A stretch of DNA of 64,000 nt, from NCBI RefSeq assembly GCF_028657905.1, contig NZ_CP117781.1:620001-684000 (forward strand), given 5' to 3'. This DNA comes from Burkholderia sp. FERM BP-3421. GTDB taxonomy: Bacteria > Pseudomonadota > Gammaproteobacteria > Burkholderiales > Burkholderiaceae. Numbering within the stretch: position 1 is the first letter of the stretch; each line of letters opens with the position of its first letter. Positions 59,991-64,000 of this stretch are shown here, piece by piece. The notes beneath the pieces are model-generated. The model saw only the letters and a list, made by a program, of their open reading frames with translations, was not told where the DNA came from and searched no databases. Made by a program: the position numbers and the translations under genes.

Positions 59991-62900
59991 ATGAACATAT
60001 CCAAATTTTTCATTGATCGACCGATCTTTGCAGGGGTGCTGTCGGTCATCATCCTGCTCGGCGGGGTGATCGCGATGTTCATGCTGCCGATTTCCGAGTA
60101 TCCGGAAGTCGTGCCGCCATCCGTGATCGTCAAGGCGCAGTATCCGGGCGCGAACCCGAAGGTGATCGCCGAAACGGTCGCATCGCCGATCGAAGAGCAG
60201 ATCAACGGCGTCGAGGACATGCTGTACATGCAGTCCCAGGCCAACAGCGACGGCAACCTGACGATCACCGTCACGTTCAAGCTCGGCACCGATCCCGACA
60301 AGGCCACCCAGCTCGTGCAGAACCGGGTGAACCAGGCGCTGCCGCGCCTGCCCGAGGACGTGCAGCGGCTCGGCGTGACGACCGTGAAAAGCTCGCCGAC
60401 GCTGACCATGGTGGTCCACCTGATCTCGCCGGACAACCGCTACGACATGACCTACCTGCGCAACTACGCGCTGATCAACGTGAAGGACCGGCTGTCGCGG
60501 ATCCAGGGCGTGGGCCAGGTGCAGCTGTGGGGCTCGGGCGACTACGCGATGCGCGTGTGGCTCGATCCGCAGAAGGTCGCGCAGCGCAACCTCACGGCCG
60601 ACGACGTCGTGAGGGCGATCCGCGAACAGAACGTGCAGGTCGCGGCGGGCGTGATCGGCGCGTCGCCGTCGCTGCCGGGCACGCCGCTGCAGTTGTCGGT
60701 GAATGCGCGCGGCCGCTTGCAGACCGAGGGCGAATTCGGCGACATCGTCGTGAAGACCGCGCCCGACGGCGGCGTCACGCATCTGCGCGACATCGCGCGC
60801 ATCGAACTCGATGCGTCCGAGTACGGGCTGCGTTCGCTGCTCGACAACAAGCCGGCGGTCGCGATGGCGATCAACCAGTCGCCGGGCGCGAACTCGCTCG
60901 CGATCTCCGACCAGGTGCGCAAGACGATGGCCGAGCTGAAGCAGGATTTCCCGGCCGGCGTCGACTACCGCATCGTCTATGACCCGACGCAGTTCGTGCG
61001 CTCCTCGATCAAGGCGGTCGTGCACACGCTGCTCGAAGCGATCGCGCTCGTCGTGATCGTGGTGATCGTGTTCCTCCAGACCTGGCGCGCCTCGATCATT
61101 CCGTTGATCGCGGTGCCGGTGTCGATCATCGGCACCTTCTCGCTGCTGTTGCTGTTCGGCTATTCGATCAACGCGCTGTCGCTGTTCGGGATGGTGCTCG
61201 CGATCGGGATCGTGGTGGACGACGCGATCGTCGTGGTCGAGAACGTCGAACGCAACATCGAGAGCGGCCTGAGCGCGCGCGCCGCCACCTACAAGGCGAT
61301 GCAGGAAGTGAGCGGGCCCATCATCGCGATCGCGCTGACGCTGGTCGCCGTGTTCGTGCCGCTCGCGTTCATGTCGGGCCTGACGGGCCAGTTCTACAAG
61401 CAGTTCGCGATGACGATCGCGATCTCGACGGTGATCTCGGCGTTCAATTCGCTGACGCTGTCGCCCGCGCTGTCGGCAATCCTGCTCAAGGGTCACGGCG
61501 ACAAGGAAGACTGGCTCACCCGCGTGATGAACCGCGTGTTCGGCGGCTTCTTCCGCGGCTTCAACAAGGTGTTCCAGCGCGGTTCGGAGCACTACGGTCG
61601 CGGCGTGCGCGGCGTGCTGTCGCGCAAGGCGGTGATGCTCGGCGTGTACGTGGTGCTGGTCGGCGCGACGCTGCTGGTTTCGCGCGTGGTGCCGGGCGGC
61701 TTCGTGCCCGCGCAGGACAAGGAATACCTGATCGCGTTCGCGCAGCTGCCGAACGGCGCGTCGCTCGACCGCACCGAGAAGGTGATCCGCGAGATGGGCG
61801 CGATCGCGCTCAAGCAGCCGGGCGTCGAGAGCGCGGTGGCGTTCCCGGGGCTGTCGGTGAACGGCTTCACCAACAGTTCGAGCGCGGGCATCGTGTTCGT
61901 CACGCTGAAGCCGTTCGACCATCGGCACGGCAAGGCGCTGTCGGCGGGCGCGATCGCGGGTGCGCTGAACCAGCAGTACGCGGGCATCAAGGATTCGTTC
62001 GTCGCGGTGTTCCCGCCGCCGCCCGTGCTCGGGCTCGGCACGCTCGGCGGGTTCAAGCTGCAGGTCGAGGATCGCGGCGCGGTGGGTTACGCGCGGCTGG
62101 CGGATGCGACCAACGACTTCATCAAGCGCGCGCGGGAAGCGCCCGAGCTAGGGCCGCTGTTCACCAGCTACCAGATCAACGTGCCGCAGCTCAACGTCGA
62201 CCTCGATCGCGTGAAGGCGAAACAGCTAGGCGTGAACGTGACCGACGTGTTCGACACGATGCAGATCTACCTGGGCTCGCTGTACGTGAACGACTTCAAC
62301 CGCTTCGGCCGCGTCTACCAGGTGCGGGTGCAGGCGGACGCGGCGTTCCGCCAGCGCGCGGACGACATCCTCCAGCTCAAGACCCGCAATGCGGCGGGCG
62401 AGATGGTGCCGCTGTCGTCGGTCGTGACGGTGTCGCCGACCTTCGGGCCGGAAATGGTGGTGCGCTACAACGGCTACACCGCCGCCGACGTGAACGGCGG
62501 GCCCGCGCCCGGCTACTCGTCGGGGCAGGCGCAGGCGGCGATCGAACGGATCGCCGCGCAGACCCTGCCGCGCGGCGTGAAGTTCGAGTGGACCGACCTC
62601 ACGTATCAGCAGATCCTCGCGGGCGACTCGGCGTTCTGGGTGTTCCCGATCAGCGTGCTGCTGGTGTTCCTGGTGCTGGCCGCGCTGTATGAAAGCCTGA
62701 CGCTGCCGCTCGCGGTGATCCTGATCGTGCCGATGAGCATCTTGTCGGCGCTGACGGGCGTGTGGCTCACGCAGGGTGACAACAACATCTTCACGCAGAT
62801 CGGCTTGATGGTGCTGGTCGGCTTGTCGGCGAAGAACGCGATCCTGATCGTCGAATTCGCCCGCGAGCAGGAGCATGACGGCAAGACCCCGCTCGAAGCG

Positions 62901-63176
62901 GCGATCGAGGCGAGCCGGCTGCGCCTGCGGCCGATCCTGATGACGTCGATCGCATTCATCATGGGTGTGGTGCCGCTCGTGCTGTCGACGGGCGCGGGCG
63001 CCGAGATGCGTCATGCGATGGGGATCGCGGTGTTCTTCGGGATGCTGGGCGTGACGCTGTTCGGCCTGATGCTGACGCCGGTGTTCTATGTGGTGCTGCG
63101 CACGCTGGCGGGCGGCAAGATCCACGTCGCGCAGAAGGATTCAGCGGCTTATGGCGTGCCGGCCGCCGATGCTTGA
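59991..63176 (+). CDS. bpeF: RND multidrug efflux pump, HAE1 family (BpeF/CeoB)
   Basis: 1061 aa from ATG 59991 (MNISKFFIDRPIFAGVLSV), 12 helices with two large periplasmic loops. The proton relay is intact: two Asp in GIVVDDAIVVVENVERN (helix 4) and Lys in GLSAKNAILIVEFARE (helix 10). SKNSPTLTMVV-like and GVGQVQLWGSGDYAMRVWLD stretches match the porter domain; FQTWRASIIPLIAVPVSI is typical. Exports trimethoprim, chloramphenicol, fluoroquinolones and tetracyclines in relatives. Full-length, with no disruption. Confidence 0.95.
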   Translation: MNISKFFIDRPIFAGVLSVIILLGGVIAMFMLPISEYPEVVPPSVIVKAQYPGANPKVIAETVASPIEEQINGVEDMLYMQSQANSDGNLTITVTFKLGTDPDKATQLVQNRVNQALPRLPEDVQRLGVTTVKSSPTLTMVVHLISPDNRYDMTYLRNYALINVKDRLSRIQGVGQVQLWGSGDYAMRVWLDPQKVAQRNLTADDVVRAIREQNVQVAAGVIGASPSLPGTPLQLSVNARGRLQTEGEFGDIVVKTAPDGGVTHLRDIARIELDASEYGLRSLLDNKPAVAMAINQSPGANSLAISDQVRKTMAELKQDFPAGVDYRIVYDPTQFVRSSIKAVVHTLLEAIALVVIVVIVFLQTWRASIIPLIAVPVSIIGTFSLLLLFGYSINALSLFGMVLAIGIVVDDAIVVVENVERNIESGLSARAATYKAMQEVSGPIIAIALTLVAVFVPLAFMSGLTGQFYKQFAMTIAISTVISAFNSLTLSPALSAILLKGHGDKEDWLTRVMNRVFGGFFRGFNKVFQRGSEHYGRGVRGVLSRKAVMLGVYVVLVGATLLVSRVVPGGFVPAQDKEYLIAFAQLPNGASLDRTEKVIREMGAIALKQPGVESAVAFPGLSVNGFTNSSSAGIVFVTLKPFDHRHGKALSAGAIAGALNQQYAGIKDSFVAVFPPPPVLGLGTLGGFKLQVEDRGAVGYARLADATNDFIKRAREAPELGPLFTSYQINVPQLNVDLDRVKAKQLGVNVTDVFDTMQIYLGSLYVNDFNRFGRVYQVRVQADAAFRQRADDILQLKTRNAAGEMVPLSSVVTVSPTFGPEMVVRYNGYTAADVNGGPAPGYSSGQAQAAIERIAAQTLPRGVKFEWTDLTYQQILAGDSAFWVFPISVLLVFLVLAALYESLTLPLAVILIVPMSILSALTGVWLTQGDNNIFTQIGLMVLVGLSAKNAILIVEFAREQEHDGKTPLEAAIEASRLRLRPILMTSIAFIMGVVPLVLSTGAGAEMRHAMGIAVFFGMLGVTLFGLMLTPVFYVVLRTLAGGKIHVAQKDSAAYGVPAADA

Positions 63177-63183
63177 GGACAGA

Positions 63184-64000
63184 ATGATGAACGACAACAA
63201 CATGGTGCGCGGCGTGCTGCGCGTCGCAAAGCTCGCGGGCGCGAGTGCGCTGCTGGTCTCGCTGCTGGCCGCGTGCGCGGTCGGGCCGGATTATCACCGG
63301 CCGGACGTCACGACGCCCGCCGCGTTCAAGGAAGCGCCGGCGCTCGCGCCGGGCGAGCAGGCCGGCAGCTGGAAGGCTGCCGAGCCGGCCGACGCCGCGC
63401 ATCGCGGCGAATGGTGGACAGTGTTCGGCGACCCCGTGCTCGATGCGCTCGAACAGCAGGCGCTCGATGCGAACCAGAACCTGAAGGCGGCCGCCGCCCG
63501 GGTCGAGGAAGCGCGCGCGGCGACCCGCGCGGCGCGCTCGCAATGGTTCCCGCAGATCGGCGCGGGTTTCGGGCCGACGCGCGAAGGGCTGTCGTCGGCG
63601 TCGCAGTTCCAGCCGCAGGGCACCGGCCCGACCAACGCGACGCTGTGGCGCGCGCAGGGCACGGTGTCGTATGAGGCCGACCTGTTCGGACGGGTGGGGC
63701 GGAACGTCGAGGCGTCGCGCGCGGACGCCGCGCAGAGCGAGGCGCTGTTCCGTTCGGTGCAGCTTGCATTGCAGGCCGACGTCGCGCAGAACTACTTCGA
63801 GCTGCGCCGGCTCGATTCGGACCAGGACCTGTACCGGCGCACCGTCACGCTGCGCGAAGAGGCGCTGAAGCTCGTGCAGCGGCGCTTCAGCGAAGGGGAT
63901 ATCAGTGAGCTGGATGTGTCGCGTGCGAAGAACGAACTGGCGACCGCGCAATCGGATGCGATCGGCGTCGCGCGGCGCCGCGCGGCATCCGAGCATGCGC
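63184..64000 (+). CDS. oprC: RND efflux outer-membrane factor (OprC/OpcM), N-terminal part
   Basis: Starts at ATG 63184 (or the next codon), 7 nt after the bpeF stop, with GAGGA upstream; open to the window end (272 residues). The lipoprotein signal ends LVSLLAACAVGPDYHRP (lipobox LAAC), followed by GEWWTVFGDPVLDALEQQAL and the first TolC-like repeat (NLKAAAARVEEARAATRAAR, QGTVSYEADLFGRVGRNVEA, ELDVSRAKNELATAQSDA). NodT-family outer-membrane channel of this pump. Confidence 0.93.
   Translation, partial: MMNDNNMVRGVLRVAKLAGASALLVSLLAACAVGPDYHRPDVTTPAAFKEAPALAPGEQAGSWKAAEPADAAHRGEWWTVFGDPVLDALEQQALDANQNLKAAAARVEEARAATRAARSQWFPQIGAGFGPTREGLSSASQFQPQGTGPTNATLWRAQGTVSYEADLFGRVGRNVEASRADAAQSEALFRSVQLALQADVAQNYFELRRLDSDQDLYRRTVTLREEALKLVQRRFSEGDISELDVSRAKNELATAQSDAIGVARRRAASEHA

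Overview
The window is about 68% GC and reads like a Burkholderia replicon, probably a secondary chromosome. The signs are two trimeric Burkholderia-type porins, several DUF4148 small proteins, an H-NS-type protein of the short beta-proteobacterial kind, and an RND efflux locus with the gene order of bpeT/llpE-bpeE-bpeF-oprC (called ceo in the B. cepacia complex). No rRNA, tRNA, CRISPR array, intact insertion sequence or phage is visible. The content is catabolic and transport modules, each next to its own regulator.

Layout. 1-6.5 kb: edge of a small gene, a porin, an orphan MetQ-like binding protein, a zinc deacylase, a DM13 protein and a cationic amino-acid binding protein, followed by an A+T-richer stretch. 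6.5-14 kb: LysR, Lrp, O-methyltransferase/TetR pair, YbaK deacylase, M20 amidohydrolase + MHS-family transporter, and a RutR-like TetR regulator. 14.2-16 kb: a GNAT gene, then a two-gene minus-strand unit of a 40-residue peptide and an M29-like metalloprotein. 16.5-23.6 kb: the reductive pyrimidine pathway (beta-ureidopropionase, preT, preA, NCS1 permease, dihydropyrimidinase), with a RutR-like operator on its promoter. The dihydropyrimidinase carries two frameshifts that cancel. 23.8-29.2 kb: DUF4148, a coding desert, cytochrome b561, ECF sigma/anti-sigma, and an intracellular-type subtilase. 29.4-33.1 kb: pcaR/pcaF, a 9-bp minisatellite, GNAT + methyltransferase. 33.4-39.5 kb: Aer-like chemoreceptor and the gabT-gabD / MocR regulator pair. 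39.6-44.2 kb: N-formylglutamate amidohydrolase-IclR-YfcC-type transporter operon facing a porin. 44.3-48.3 kb: DMT exporter, selD, purine nucleoside permease, a DUF4148 pseudogene. 48.8-54.1 kb: hydroxyproline-type catabolic genes (DapA-like deaminase, APC permease, ketoglutarate semialdehyde dehydrogenase, Ldh2 reductase). 54.1-56.3 kb: orphan response regulator, H-NS protein, a degenerate IS110 N-terminal protein. 56.3-64 kb: the BpeEF-OprC efflux locus, cut by the window end inside oprC.

Most notable observations: (i) the 40-aa peptide/M29-like pair, which has a strong RBS, a promoter-like sequence and a hairpin after the peptide gene, as in RiPP-type operons; (ii) two matching 19-bp palindromes on the two sides of the formylglutamate-operon/porin divergent region, a predicted shared IclR operator; (iii) a 54-bp duplicated element in the bpeT-llpE intergenic region; (iv) LlpE with Asp in place of the usual nucleophile Ser; (v) the frameshifted dihydropyrimidinase; (vi) a 14-copy 9-bp repeat that begins at the pcaF stop codon. 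All functional statements rest on reading the sequence; no database search was possible.
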